From Aquimarina macrocephali JAMB N27 (GTDB lineage: Bacteria > Bacteroidota > Bacteroidia > Flavobacteriales > Flavobacteriaceae): DNA of 64,000 bases. Location of the stretch: assembly GCF_000520995.1 (NCBI RefSeq), contig NZ_JACA01000001.1:1-64000 (forward strand), written 5' to 3'. A model generated the notes under the pieces. The model searched no databases. It was not told the DNA's origin and saw only the letters and a list, made by a program, of their open reading frames with translations. Positions within the stretch are counted from its first letter, which is position 1; each line of letters opens with the position of its first letter. Below are positions 1-9,662 of the stretch, one piece after another. Position numbers and translations under genes: made by a program.

Positions 1-1945
1 TTAGTCGGTCGAGAGCATCATAACTGTATTTATAATATCTCTCTACATTGTCATTAGCAGTCTTCCATTTAGCCTCTGATATATTACCATTAAATAGTGC
101 TTTAGCTCCGTGTTGAGGAGTGTTGTAATTAATAGTAAAATCAAACAGATCATTATCATTCTGGCTATCGTTATTAATACTCTTTAACCATCCCCTTACA
201 TTGTATTTATAATTTACGTCCTGTAATCCTCCTCCAACTTCTTTAGTGATTAATTGACCTAAAGCATCGTAAGTATTAGATACAATAGTTTCAGGAGTTT
301 GATCATTAATCGTTTGGGTTTGATCTTTTAGTCTACCCATATGATCATAAGTAAACGTATCTACCGTAACAATAGGTGCGTTGTTTCCTTTGGTATGAGT
401 AGATTTTATTCTCTCCACTTTTCCTACAAAATCTAGCTTACTTTCTACAACATCACTAGTATTCAGATATTCATTCTTACTAGCTACATAAATAGCTCTT
501 CCTTTCTTATCATAATAAGTAACAGTAGTAATCCAATAGTTAGTATTTAATACACGAACTTTGCTACCTGTCAGTAGAGTCTTAGTCTGATTAGAAACGG
601 CTTCCCCATCTACAATATTAGGATTGGTTAGCCCATCAATATCAAAGTTATAATCATCGTAATAGTTGATGGTAAACACCTTATAGATACTTGTTGGATA
701 CGTCTCATTAGAATAGTATAAAGTAGTCCCACCAACAGCAATAGGAGAGGTTAGTTTGTGCTCAAACTGTGGCAGTGTAGTATCATCTTGTGATGTTGCG
801 TTGTTAGTTCTACCTTGTATTACTCCTCTAAGGCTGCTATTAATTACCGTTCCTGTATACAATACCCTTCCAAAAGCATCGTACTTAGTAAATAACCACT
901 GATCAAAAGTTTTACCAGTTATTGACTTTCTTAGACTAGCGTCTTGAGTAAGGATAGGTTGATCCAACTTATTATATACAATATACTCCCAATCTTTACC
1001 CGGAACTCTCTTTTCGATTAATCGGTTTCTGTGATCATATCTATACTGATAGCAAAGTTCTTTTAGCTCAGTTTCATCAATACCGTCAGCTACATTTACC
1101 TTAGGAGGGATTACATAAGTGAGATTTCCAAATCTATCATATACGTAGTAAGTGTCGTGTCCTGATCCTGCATTAAAAGCTCTTTTTAAAACAACTCGAC
1201 CCTGCTTATCTTTATATTCTTTAACAGTACGATTATTACTATCTGCTGTAGTCCAATTCTCATCATGAGTAATTGTAATGTATAACTGATTAGCATCATA
1301 ATAACCATCCTGAACCAAACTAGGTTTCTCTGTATCACTTGGATTTGCAAAGACTACCTTATGATATAATATCTCGTTAGTCTTATTAGTATACCAATCT
1401 GTTTTAATAGTATGATCTGCATCACTATTCCTATTAGCTTTCCAAGCTGTACCCGGAGCACCTACTTCTGTTACTCGGTTAAGTGGTGAAGGTTCAAAAA
1501 TACTCTCAGAATACGCATTAATATTTTGGAGCGAAACGCCTGGGAAATCACTTTGGTAATTATCTCTGTAATACTGGTTTATGTCTACGTTTACATCAAC
1601 TTCTTGGTAACTTCCCGTAATTTCGGAAGATTCAAAAGGTAAATATTGTTTGTCCTGTCTGCCATAGGCATCATACTTAATATGGGTCACAATATCTTTA
1701 CCATCTCGCGAGGCTTTGATTGCTCTTTCCTGAATAGGCCTACCCAGTCCATCAAAATAGGTCACACTTTCTATGGCTCTGTCTATATCATTGATATTAG
1801 AGCAGTTTACATTTTCCAGTTCTGCAATGGTCATCCCCACTTGAGGAACTGTGGTATGTACATAGTTCTTATCAGATAGTACTACCTGGGCCTGAAGATT
1901 CCATCCCAACAGTACTAATAGTATATATATAAATTGTTTTTTCAT
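1..1945 (-). CDS. RHS/YD-repeat protein with DUF6443-like N-terminus (3' end beyond window)
   Basis: Reading leftward from the ATG at 1945 gives about 648 codons with no stop before the window edge, so the C-terminus is missing. Residues 1-20 form a Sec signal peptide (MKKQFIYILLVLLGWNLQAQ). The following region (about 25-150, with NYVHTTVPQVG and YFDGLGRPIQ) fits the DUF6443 domain that opens many Bacteroidota RHS proteins. After it come degenerate YD repeats such as YDAYGRQ, YDRFGNL, YDHMGRL and YDALGQL. In this family the RHS shell often carries a variable toxin-like C-terminal tip, which cannot be seen here. The gene lies 20 bp downstream of the 1644-aa RHS gene on the same strand, so the two are probably cotranscribed. 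Confidence 0.88.
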   Translation of the reverse strand, partial: MKKQFIYILLVLLGWNLQAQVVLSDKNYVHTTVPQVGMTIAELENVNCSNINDIDRAIESVTYFDGLGRPIQERAIKASRDGKDIVTHIKYDAYGRQDKQYLPFESSEITGSYQEVDVNVDINQYYRDNYQSDFPGVSLQNINAYSESIFEPSPLNRVTEVGAPGTAWKANRNSDADHTIKTDWYTNKTNEILYHKVVFANPSDTEKPSLVQDGYYDANQLYITITHDENWTTADSNNRTVKEYKDKQGRVVLKRAFNAGSGHDTYYVYDRFGNLTYVIPPKVNVADGIDETELKELCYQYRYDHRNRLIEKRVPGKDWEYIVYNKLDQPILTQDASLRKSITGKTFDQWLFTKYDAFGRVLYTGTVINSSLRGVIQGRTNNATSQDDTTLPQFEHKLTSPIAVGGTTLYYSNETYPTSIYKVFTINYYDDYNFDIDGLTNPNIVDGEAVSNQTKTLLTGSKVRVLNTNYWITTVTYYDKKGRAIYVASKNEYLNTSDVVESKLDFVGKVERIKSTHTKGNNAPIVTVDTFTYDHMGRLKDQTQTINDQTPETIVSNTYDALGQLITKEVGGGLQDVNYKYNVRGWLKSINNDSQNDNDLFDFTINYNTPQHGAKALFNGNISEAKWKTANDNVERYYKYSYDALDRL

Positions 1946-1965
1946 GTCTTTTGTTTTTAATAGGA

Positions 1966-4900
1966 TTACCACTGTTCACCTGTATTCCCTCCACCATCAC
2001 CACCGCCAGAGGATTTATTTACAATAATCGGCATAGTTTTTAATACGATTTGTCCGGTTCTAGAATCAGTATATTTTACACTTAACTCATACTCTCCATT
2101 CTCACTCATTCCTGCTGTATAACTCGATCCACTCCCTACATTACGTATCCATGAGGGGTTACTCATTCTCCATAGTTTCCACTGTGTTCTAGTATAGTGT
2201 CCTGAACCACCACTCACTCCTGTGATCCTAAAAGTTTTACTTGGATTTGAATTGTTAAGATGAGCAGAACCTGGACTCACACTAATACTCATAGGGTTGT
2301 AAGAGTATATAGTAAAACTTCTCTCTTTATAATGTCCTGAAATTCTATTATCTAACACACGAAACTTAATAGTATATGTACCTGCACTGGAGAAGTTTTT
2401 AGAGAAATTAGCACCTACCGCGCTTTGAGCTACATTATTGACAAACCATTGATATCCCTTATATCCTGACCCTCCACCAATGCCACTGGTGGTGAAATTG
2501 ATAGTGGTGCCTTTTACAATATAAGTCTTACTGGCACTAAGATTTGGAGTATTTAAAGGATTATAGGAGTATACGGTGACACTCTTTTCTTTATAATGCC
2601 CGGGAATCCTGTTATCCAGTACACGAAATTTTACCGTATAGGTGCCTGTTGAAGCAAAGGCATGTACCAGTTTTGTTCCTGTATAGGACTGTTTGCTATT
2701 GTTGATATACCATTCGTACCTTCTGCTACCAGATCCTCCTGCAATGCCAGAGGTCGTAAAAGTAAGTGTAGCCCCTTTAAGGAAGTAAGTATAATTAGAC
2801 GATAATCCTGGGGTAGCAAGTGCATTATAAACATGTACTGATGTATTCAAACTTGATGCAGCATGTGAAGGAATTATATTATCAATAGTTTTAAAAGCTA
2901 TTGTATATGTTCCTGTGGTGGGAAAATTATAAGAATATGTTGTTCCTGTAGCACCATTCTGTTTTACATTATTTACATACCATTCGTATCTACGAGAACC
3001 AGAACCACCACCTATATTAGGAACTGTAAAAGTTATATTCGTTCCTTTTATAATCTGAGTGCTTGAAGCACTTATTACAGGTACATTTAACGGGTTGTAG
3101 GCGTTAATTGTTTTTATGGGACTAGTTTTTGTCTTTCCACTTTCATTGTCAATCACTTTAAAAATAACGTTATATTTTCCTGCTGTACTGGGATTGTATC
3201 TTAATGTAGTTGCTGTAGAAGCTTGTTTAATATTGTTTACAAACCATTCGTATCTTAAGTTACCCGTTCCTCCTCCTACGTTAGAGGCATTAAAATCAAC
3301 ATGAGTTCCTTTTACAACATGTGTATGGTTTGCACTTACTGTAGGTACATTGATAGGCGGATAGGCTACCACAACACTTATTGTTTTACTTACCCTATGT
3401 TTGGTTTGAGTGTTGTACGCTATTATGGATACAGCATAGGTTCCTTCAGCACTAAAAGATTTAGTAAAACTTGTACTACCATCACATTGTGCTTGTGCTC
3501 CATCAACACTCCAGGTATACAGATCAGCACCTCCATTTCCCGAAGTAGTAGCTGTAAAAGTAATCGTTTGATTAGGTTGAAATGGTCCAGAACCCGAAAG
3601 ATTGATAATCACATCTCCTAAAGCGTCCGTTTGCTGTCCATGATAGTTATAATTGATCTTTTCTACAATTTTATCATCATTATCTATGATATATTGTAAG
3701 CGATTAAAATCATCATACTTGTAATAGGTAGTTTGCCCTTTAGGGTCAGTTTCACTGCTTATTCCTACTAATGGATCATATGTATAGGTCGTCACCATAG
3801 CATTGGGTAAAGCATCTCTAAGGTTTTGTAACGCTTCTCTAAGGATTTGCTCTTTACAAGTAGCTGCTGTACAATGGTCTATATCTGTGTTTGATTTTGC
3901 TTTTAAATCTGCTACATAAGGCATTACATCTGCGTAGGTTGCGTTCTCAATCCTGGCAATAGGATACATATCCTGATACCCCCATATATATACTATGTGA
4001 CTACCATTCGCTTTAGCAACCTCCAGAGGGTTTCCTTTATAATCATACTCATAAAATTGTATTCTGTTTTCAAAAGGGTTCACTAGATTAAGATTTCCTT
4101 TTAGAGTTTTTACAAACTCAGGCAGTACAATGTTATTACTCCAATCCTTAAACGTCTGAAGCTGAGTTTCTTTCGACACAATAGTTCCTTGAGAATTTTC
4201 AACAATAGTTTCAGTTTGTATAGGTTCCGCAATACGGTGCTGAGTAATTAGTTTATTAATTGCCGGAGTTTTTATTTCTATGTCTTGAGGATATGTTGTT
4301 TTAACGATTACCTTGTCGTTTTCACTGGTGGTAGTTTCAGTTCGTGTTGCCTGTAAATGATCCGGGTTATCATAAAAATACTTAGTTGTTGTACTTATAG
4401 GGTTTTCTCCATTTTGATCGTATTGTTCCTCTGTAGTAGAATCGAGATATGACCAATAGGAATTGGTAGAATATTCCATAACATCTAAATTTTCAGGAGG
4501 AAGATTATTAGTAGTATCACCTGAACAAAGCAAGTCAAACTTCTTATTAATCGTATATCCGTATACTTTTTTAGAATATCTGTTATCCAGCTTATATGTA
4601 TTAATCGTTTGCTGTAAAGCAATAAAACTATTAGCACTTCTTTTCTTAAAAACAGTTTTACGTTTTAACAGACTATTATCCCAACCTAAATTTACCCAGG
4701 CAGACGATTCTATATAATCTCCTAATAATGGTCTTCCCTGATGGTCATCATGAATGATAAACTCGTTTTCTTCTCCTCCGTTTTGAAAAGCATCACCACC
4801 ATGACTTACTGTAACATATTTATAGTACACAGTACCAATACCCGGAGCGTTAAATAATTGTCGTACTGAATTAGAATGCAAAGTAGCATAATAGTTATCA

Positions 4901-6900
4901 ACATAAGTACAGCCAACGGTACAAGGAACTCTAACTGTTTGTTTAGAAAGATAGTAAGGTCTTTGTAGTGGAGCGGCAGAAGATTGATGTAGAGATTCTT
5001 TCTTTCCATAATAATATCGTGTGACTATAGGAAGGCTATTTTGATTTTCAAAAGACTTAACCTCTTTTATTCGCATTCCGGCTACTTCTTTATTTATAAA
5101 TTGAGTAGTTATAGGCTGATTATAGTACTTTACATTTAATTCTGCTTCTGTACACCAGCCAGAAGGACTTAACTTTATAGTATATGTATGGCCTTGTTTG
5201 AAATCTACATAATAACGATTATTAGAATTATTGTTATTGTAAATTAAGTGGTCTCCTACAATATGAAAACCAGATTGTCTCTCTTCTAAAATATCAAGCT
5301 TGTTCCCAGTTTGATCATCTGTAATAGTAATTGTAGCTTCAGGATCTTTTACCTGCGAGCTACAATCCGTATCGTTAAAACGTACAAATACATGTAATGT
5401 AGCTCTATGATCTGAAGGGATTGTTACAGTAGTCTTGTATGTGTCATTAGCAGGAACGTTTGTTTCTCCCATCTTGGAGGAGGCTTCTAAAGCTAAGAGG
5501 CTCATGTGCTGTGGATATATCGTTTCTTCCTGCCATACTGTATTGGCTTCATAATTTAATTCGTTAAACCCTTTAGTTGGATAATACACTTTTTTTAACA
5601 ATCCTTTTTGTGCATAAATTGGATCAAAAGATTTATCAGCTCCTATATTATGCACACGGAACTCGGAACGAATAGAATTGCCTAAAGTTTTAGGATTAGG
5701 GTAATAATGTTGATTACTGAGTTTACCATTATAGTATCCCCAATGATCTTGTGCAGTGGATAACCTCTCAATCAACCCCTCCGGATCAAGATATTCAAAA
5801 GCATAGTTCTTGTTAGGATCTTTAAAACCTACCTGCTTTAAAAACACCCTGTTCTTTGCAGTGGTCAAATACTCAAAATTAAAACTTTCAATATTGGTAT
5901 TGGAGGCATCAGTAATTGAGAGTCCAGAGATAAAACTATAACCGGGATTACCTAATACACTATTACTGATATTAACTTTTCCGTTGACAGAAGAATTGCT
6001 TTGTATCCGAATCAGTCTCTTACTATCCGTTTTAACATCGAGGCTTTGTACCGGATTAGAAGTATATCCTGCCCCAGTACCTCCTCCTCCGCTGGTACTA
6101 CAGGTATTCTGATAAGTTGGAGTCGCTACAGTTAAAGATTCTGATTTACTTGCCTCATAACTTAAAGTATAATCATCATAGATAAACTCAACTACATCTC
6201 CTTTAGGATGAGTAATCTTTGATATAAACCAACTGCTGGTTACAGGGACATTAGGGGTATGATTTCCACTTGATCTGTTGACAGAACGCTCTTTATCCAA
6301 AAACAAATAAGTAATACCATCAGAAGTCGTTATTTTGAATCCTGTTTGAACTCCAACAGTATGCTTTTCAATATGGATATCCTTATGAGGAACTAAAACA
6401 ATCTCTCCGTAATTGTCAAAAACAAATTTACCTGAGTACCCCATAAAGTTATAGGTAAACAAATCCGTTTCTGTATCAATATCTTTACTACCTCCTTTAC
6501 GGAAAAAATCATAAGCTAAAGCCCCTAAACCATTTGAATTGTGAATATCTTCTTCAGGATAAATATATTCTCTGAGTTCATCTGATTTGTCCCTAACTAT
6601 TCTTGTAATGACTCCTCCTGCGTTTAAACTCCAACCCAACCCTACATTTGAAGGCATCTGGTCTACTTTAATCCCATTACTATTATAACTTAATGAAATG
6701 GGTATAGATAGGCTACCTGCCTTATAATTATATATAGGAATATGGATTTGAGGAGTGCCTGTAAACATCCCAACAGGGACCTGACCATATTTCCCTAACT
6801 CGTAAGCCGTAGGGGATGGTGGTGTGATTTTTGGCAGTTCTTGAGCATAAGAACTAACCCAGACTAATAGCAAGGCTATTAGAAGCATTTTTCGTATCAT
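1966..6900 (-). CDS. Large secreted RHS-like protein with C-terminal PKD-like tandem modules
   Basis: The product is 1644 aa with a signal peptide (residues 1-19, ending VSSYA before QELPK). The N-terminal part (PSPTAYELGKYGQVPVG, then NVGLGWSLNAGG) is the conserved head of Bacteroidota RHS/SpvB-like surface proteins. YD-type motifs (YEYDYKGNPLEV, YYKYDDFNRLQYI) lie around residues 1000-1140. From about 1160 to the end the protein becomes a chain of Ig/PKD-like modules with a recurring GGGSG-YEW-VNN signature. It ends in a Gly-rich tail. The product is presumably exported and wall- or surface-associated. It is followed 20 bp later by a second RHS gene. The exact function (adhesin, toxin carrier or processing shell) cannot be read from sequence. 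Confidence 0.88.
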   Translation of the reverse strand: MIRKMLLIALLLVWVSSYAQELPKITPPSPTAYELGKYGQVPVGMFTGTPQIHIPIYNYKAGSLSIPISLSYNSNGIKVDQMPSNVGLGWSLNAGGVITRIVRDKSDELREYIYPEEDIHNSNGLGALAYDFFRKGGSKDIDTETDLFTYNFMGYSGKFVFDNYGEIVLVPHKDIHIEKHTVGVQTGFKITTSDGITYLFLDKERSVNRSSGNHTPNVPVTSSWFISKITHPKGDVVEFIYDDYTLSYEASKSESLTVATPTYQNTCSTSGGGGTGAGYTSNPVQSLDVKTDSKRLIRIQSNSSVNGKVNISNSVLGNPGYSFISGLSITDASNTNIESFNFEYLTTAKNRVFLKQVGFKDPNKNYAFEYLDPEGLIERLSTAQDHWGYYNGKLSNQHYYPNPKTLGNSIRSEFRVHNIGADKSFDPIYAQKGLLKKVYYPTKGFNELNYEANTVWQEETIYPQHMSLLALEASSKMGETNVPANDTYKTTVTIPSDHRATLHVFVRFNDTDCSSQVKDPEATITITDDQTGNKLDILEERQSGFHIVGDHLIYNNNNSNNRYYVDFKQGHTYTIKLSPSGWCTEAELNVKYYNQPITTQFINKEVAGMRIKEVKSFENQNSLPIVTRYYYGKKESLHQSSAAPLQRPYYLSKQTVRVPCTVGCTYVDNYYATLHSNSVRQLFNAPGIGTVYYKYVTVSHGGDAFQNGGEENEFIIHDDHQGRPLLGDYIESSAWVNLGWDNSLLKRKTVFKKRSANSFIALQQTINTYKLDNRYSKKVYGYTINKKFDLLCSGDTTNNLPPENLDVMEYSTNSYWSYLDSTTEEQYDQNGENPISTTTKYFYDNPDHLQATRTETTTSENDKVIVKTTYPQDIEIKTPAINKLITQHRIAEPIQTETIVENSQGTIVSKETQLQTFKDWSNNIVLPEFVKTLKGNLNLVNPFENRIQFYEYDYKGNPLEVAKANGSHIVYIWGYQDMYPIARIENATYADVMPYVADLKAKSNTDIDHCTAATCKEQILREALQNLRDALPNAMVTTYTYDPLVGISSETDPKGQTTYYKYDDFNRLQYIIDNDDKIVEKINYNYHGQQTDALGDVIINLSGSGPFQPNQTITFTATTSGNGGADLYTWSVDGAQAQCDGSTSFTKSFSAEGTYAVSIIAYNTQTKHRVSKTISVVVAYPPINVPTVSANHTHVVKGTHVDFNASNVGGGTGNLRYEWFVNNIKQASTATTLRYNPSTAGKYNVIFKVIDNESGKTKTSPIKTINAYNPLNVPVISASSTQIIKGTNITFTVPNIGGGSGSRRYEWYVNNVKQNGATGTTYSYNFPTTGTYTIAFKTIDNIIPSHAASSLNTSVHVYNALATPGLSSNYTYFLKGATLTFTTSGIAGGSGSRRYEWYINNSKQSYTGTKLVHAFASTGTYTVKFRVLDNRIPGHYKEKSVTVYSYNPLNTPNLSASKTYIVKGTTINFTTSGIGGGSGYKGYQWFVNNVAQSAVGANFSKNFSSAGTYTIKFRVLDNRISGHYKERSFTIYSYNPMSISVSPGSAHLNNSNPSKTFRITGVSGGSGHYTRTQWKLWRMSNPSWIRNVGSGSSYTAGMSENGEYELSVKYTDSRTGQIVLKTMPIIVNKSSGGGDGGGNTGEQW
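2280..3600 (-). repeat. Tandem PKD-like coding repeats, period about 264-270 nt
   Basis: Within the 1644-aa RHS gene the linker encoding YNPLN/YNALA-type residues recurs near 2291, 2556, 2820, 3090 and 3354, giving in-frame units of about 88-90 aa. Each has an Ig-like pattern: a KGT strand, then GGGSG, YEWYVNN or YQWFVNN, then TGTYT(I/V)xF(K/R). Adjacent units are similar enough at DNA level to allow copy-number change by slippage or recombination. Confidence 0.8.
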
Positions 6901-7054
6901 AATTGATTTGTTTTATAAAAGATTAGTGTATTACCGTTTTTCTGGTATAAGCCTATAGTGTATCAATGTGGTAATAGAGAGAATACACGCTTGATATTGA
7001 TAGAATATTGATCCTTTTTTGTTTTCATAGTTAGATAATTTATATAGTTAATAC

Positions 7055-7402
7055 TTAAGTACTCCAAGTGCAATAATAAAGCACACGAGTTTCATTTTTC
7101 GGGACTGGGTAAAAAAAGTTGAACGTTTTTTTGTTTGTGTCTTCTACCATAGTATACATCTCATTAACCGGAAGTTTATTGGAGAAGAAACCGCATTTAA
7201 ATCCTACCGATTCTGCATAATAATACTGCTGTGAAGAGGTATCAAATTCTACTGGGGCATTAAGCTGTTTCATGATAAAAAGGGTACGGTATAGTTTGGT
7301 TTTAGAGATCTTTAATTTTGCTGCCAGTTCCATAGGAGATCCGGTAGCATTAAGACGGATCAGTTGATCGATACGTTGTATCAATTCAATTTGTTTTAAC
7401 AT
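7055..7402 (-). CDS. Small winged-HTH-like DNA-binding protein
   Basis: From the ATG at 7402 the product is 115 aa beginning MLKQIELIQRIDQL. An ATG three codons earlier (7411) is also possible; the frame stays open to 7459 but the extra residues look unlike protein. Residues about 5-55 (AAKLKISKTKLYRTLFIMKQL, trimmed here to its key Leu/Lys pattern) resemble an HTH_11/DeoR-type helix-turn-helix. It is followed by a short beta region (PVEFDTSSQQYYY). The type is common in Flavobacteriia as an isolated regulator. The three small leftward genes here (7774-7947, 7531-7770, this one) may form one transcript. No target can be inferred. Confidence 0.6.
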   Translation of the reverse strand: MLKQIELIQRIDQLIRLNATGSPMELAAKLKISKTKLYRTLFIMKQLNAPVEFDTSSQQYYYAESVGFKCGFFSNKLPVNEMYTMVEDTNKKTFNFFYPVPKNETRVLYYCTWST

Positions 7403-7530
7403 GATATTCATAACTCTAAAGTTTTTCGCATTCATTAAAAAAATCATAGCTATAGCCATAAGCAGGTGTTCACTATCGGTGGATTATGGGAAGCGGGGCT
7501 TGATGGTTTGGGGAAACATCAATAATGAGG

Positions 7531-7770
7531 TCAGTCATAATAGTCTACATCATAGAGGTCATCATCTTCTTCAAACTCTTCATCCTCATGCCAAATTTTA
7601 TCATATTCAACACGGTCAACTCCCAAAGGATAGTTATGTCTGGTTTCATAGTGTGGTTCCTTACCTTGTATTAGCTTATCTTGCAACATCTTTATTATTA
7701 AAGAGATAGATGTCACAACTATAGTAGAGAGAGCTAATAGTATAACGGTTTGTTGTACTGCTTTTTTCAT
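7531..7770 (-). CDS. Small single-pass membrane protein with acidic C-terminus
   Basis: The 79-aa product has a hydrophobic segment at about residues 8-27 (TVILLALSTIVVTSISLIIK) after a short KK N-terminus, then a hydrophilic tail ending in a strongly acidic DED/YD stretch. It follows a 57-aa ORF with only 3 bp between them, which supports translation of both. No family was recognised. Confidence 0.5.
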   Translation of the reverse strand: MKKAVQQTVILLALSTIVVTSISLIIKMLQDKLIQGKEPHYETRHNYPLGVDRVEYDKIWHEDEEFEEDDDLYDVDYYD

Positions 7771-7773
7771 AAG

Positions 7774-7947
7774 TCAAATGGTTTTTGTGATATCATGTAC
7801 AAAAGCATATATTTTAGCATAGATCATCACCTGTTTTGGGTTATCGTTTAAAAGTTGGTACATAAACTCACCAGTATCAATATGCAATGCTTTTAAAATG
7901 CCATTGAGCGTATCTGGTGGTATATCATTTATATCGTCTGGTAACAT
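7774..7947 (-). CDS. 57-aa hypothetical protein
   Basis: An ATG at 7947 opens a 57-codon frame (begins MLPDDINDIPPDTLNGILKA, ends HDITKTI, then TGA). The composition is protein-like: amphipathic and rich in D, I and L with no low-complexity runs. The stop sits 3 bp before the start of the next small gene, as expected for an operon. No family was recognised, and an orphan ORF cannot be excluded. Confidence 0.4.
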   Translation of the reverse strand: MLPDDINDIPPDTLNGILKALHIDTGEFMYQLLNDNPKQVMIYAKIYAFVHDITKTI

Positions 7948-8590
7948 ATTTTCTTAATTAAAAAAGGATACAAGAGCAACCTCAAAAGATGGGGTATGTA
8001 CACAAACTCAACTTTAATTATGATTTGGATTACTCCTGTTTTTCCTTTTATGCAAGTAGGCAACACATACACCTATGGTTGTTTACTGTTCGTTTTTTAG
8101 ATTATTGTTTTTTTAATAAGAATACAGGAGTAGCACAACGCAATAGTTTTCTATACGGCTACATATTATAAATGGGGTACTATGTAATTGTGAACATACT
8201 CCCATATTCCTTTTGTACTTTTTTGAAATTATGACGATAGAAGTGTGAGTACACCCAAGTTTGGGAAAGGATATTTTAAAATATTTTTTTAGCTATAAAA
8301 AGCTAAACTGGTTTTAGTTGATCAATTTATCTCATAGGCTTTTGATTTGTGGCTTCTGACTTTTACATTTAGAATTCGTTATTCAGTGTTCATTTTGATA
8401 TCTGGATGTTGCACAGATATGAGAAATAAGCATGGCTGTTCATAAAAGAAATGACTACCCTTAGTAATTACATTATGAAGCAATACCATGCTTATATGAC
8501 TGCTATAGTACCCGATATCTTTTTGGGTTACGCAAAACTCAACTTGAATATATTTTCATTGATGATAGACTTTTAGTTAGTGTATTCATT
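7948..8590. other. Intergenic stretch with one long-armed inverted repeat
   Basis: No convincing gene was found on either strand; the frames that stay open here have aromatic-rich, non-protein-like translations. The one structural feature seen is a perfect 10-bp inverted repeat, ATAAGCATGG at 8426-8435 and CCATGCTTAT at 8486-8495, enclosing 50 nt. Confidence 0.5.
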
Positions 8591-8851
8591 TTAATGTATT
8601 GTATTCCGAAGTGAGGCGAGATATATACTGTTTCTTGTGAGTATAAAAATTCTGGCTCGACATATGACCTGAATAGCATGCTCCGGCGTAATATCTTTTT
8701 TATATAGTTTTATTGCCCATCTATAAATGATACTTTCATAGCATTTACCTTCTTCTCTACATTTTTTAAAATCAAGCATATCCATATGTAGATATTGTAC
8801 AATATGGGAGATGAATTTTTTTTGATATTTGTAATTCTTCTTATTTTTCAT
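8591..8851 (-). CDS. Hypothetical basic 86-aa protein
   Basis: The product begins MKNKKNYKYQKKFISH and is rich in K, Y and I, with a predicted helical core (ITPEHAIQVICRARIFI). No motif or family was recognised. It lies 58 bp downstream of the small HTH gene at 8910-9098 on the same strand and may belong to its transcript. It could be a real accessory protein or a chance frame. Confidence 0.4.
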   Translation of the reverse strand: MKNKKNYKYQKKFISHIVQYLHMDMLDFKKCREEGKCYESIIYRWAIKLYKKDITPEHAIQVICRARIFILTRNSIYLASLRNTIH

Positions 8852-8909
8852 AGTTATTTTGGGGTTTTAGATAAGATGTCTTTTAAACACTCATAGGGTT
8901 TTCCTTTTT

Positions 8910-9098
8910 TTATTTTGTGATTAAAATTTTTAAGATTGATTTTAAGTCTTTTAAGATTGATTTGGCTACTTCTGTATTCACCTTGCGATCTCCTTTAGCT
9001 ATTAGAGAAACATATCTTCCAGATTTACCATACTTTCTGCCTAATACAGAATGAATACCTCTCAGAATTAATAGTTCTTCTTTAGTAAAATTTTGCAT
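8910..9098 (-). CDS. Small Cro/XRE-like HTH protein
   Basis: The 62-aa product has a core (LGRKYGKSGRYVSLIAKGDR) that follows the helix-turn-helix pattern of short Cro-like repressors seen on Bacteroidota mobile elements: a Gly turn, YVS at the start of the recognition helix, then KGDRKV. It is divergent from the HTH-like gene at 9182 across an 83-bp spacer that holds a strong inverted repeat and a Bacteroidota-type promoter. Autoregulation is inferred from that arrangement. Confidence 0.6.
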   Translation of the reverse strand: MQNFTKEELLILRGIHSVLGRKYGKSGRYVSLIAKGDRKVNTEVAKSILKDLKSILKILITK

Positions 9099-9100
9099 AC

Positions 9101-9155
9101 ATTTGTTCTGATATCGGAACAGAACAAATATACAAACTTTTTTAAACTAATCAAA
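9101..9155 (-). promoter_or_regulatory. Promoter and overlapping operator of the divergent HTH pair
   Basis: A perfect 9-bp inverted repeat, ATTTGTTCT (9101-9109) and AGAACAAAT (9121-9129), flanks an 11-nt centre. On the minus strand TTTG (9155-9152), 19 nt, then TATATTTG (9132-9125) matches the Bacteroidota -33/-7 consensus, and the -7 element runs into the inverted repeat. A repressor bound to the repeat would block the promoter of the Cro-like gene and could also affect the rightward gene. Confidence 0.6.
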
Positions 9156-9181
9156 CTTTTTAAACTTATTTTTTTTGCACA

Positions 9182-9655
9182 ATGGAAGGAAAAAGCAAAG
9201 ACAAAGGCCTGATTGAAGATTTACATAAATTAATTGAAGAGAAAAAAGAAATTGACCGAATATCTTGGGATAATTTGGGTGATCTTATCGGGTATTCGGG
9301 TGTTGGATTAAAGAAGGCATTAAAAATTAGGAGTTTGTCTCTAACAAAATTAGAGGAAATTATAATAAAACTAGGGTTAATAAAAGAAGCAACAAATTTC
9401 GGATTAAAAATATCTGGACGTAAATCATATGATTTAAGTAACAAAAATGAGAATTTGAGAAGGGTAACTTCTAAGGACAACATAATTAAAAATGAGGAGG
9501 ATTTTAACCGATTAGAATCATTGTGTTTGTCAAATTGGGAAGCTCTAATGAAAAGAGATAGTTTTAAAGATAAAGTAGAGCTAACAGCTATGAAAGATAT
9601 TAATAAAATACTGGATGAAAGATTAGCAATAATTTTGAAAAATTTGAAGCAATAG
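9182..9655 (+). CDS. HTH-like regulatory protein, 157 aa
   Basis: The product is charged and helical. The segment ISWDNLGDLIGYSGVGLKKA followed by RSLSLTKLEEIIIKLG reads as an XRE-like HTH (residues about 27-63). The remainder is a helical Lys/Glu-rich tail without a recognised domain. Its divergence from a Cro-like gene over a shared operator suggests a two-regulator switch, as on phages or integrative elements. Family assignment is uncertain. Confidence 0.55.
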   Translation: MEGKSKDKGLIEDLHKLIEEKKEIDRISWDNLGDLIGYSGVGLKKALKIRSLSLTKLEEIIIKLGLIKEATNFGLKISGRKSYDLSNKNENLRRVTSKDNIIKNEEDFNRLESLCLSNWEALMKRDSFKDKVELTAMKDINKILDERLAIILKNLKQ

Positions 9656-9662
9656 ATTTTTT

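Noticed and set aside
1646..1879. Rightward 77-aa frame
   Set aside because: Antisense shadow of the RHS gene with no protein-like pattern.
7989..8171. Rightward 60-aa frame
   Set aside because: Aromatic-rich translation without motif, start context or neighbours; treated as intergenic.
9166..9483. Leftward 105-aa frame
   Set aside because: Antisense shadow of the HTH-like gene at 9182-9655.
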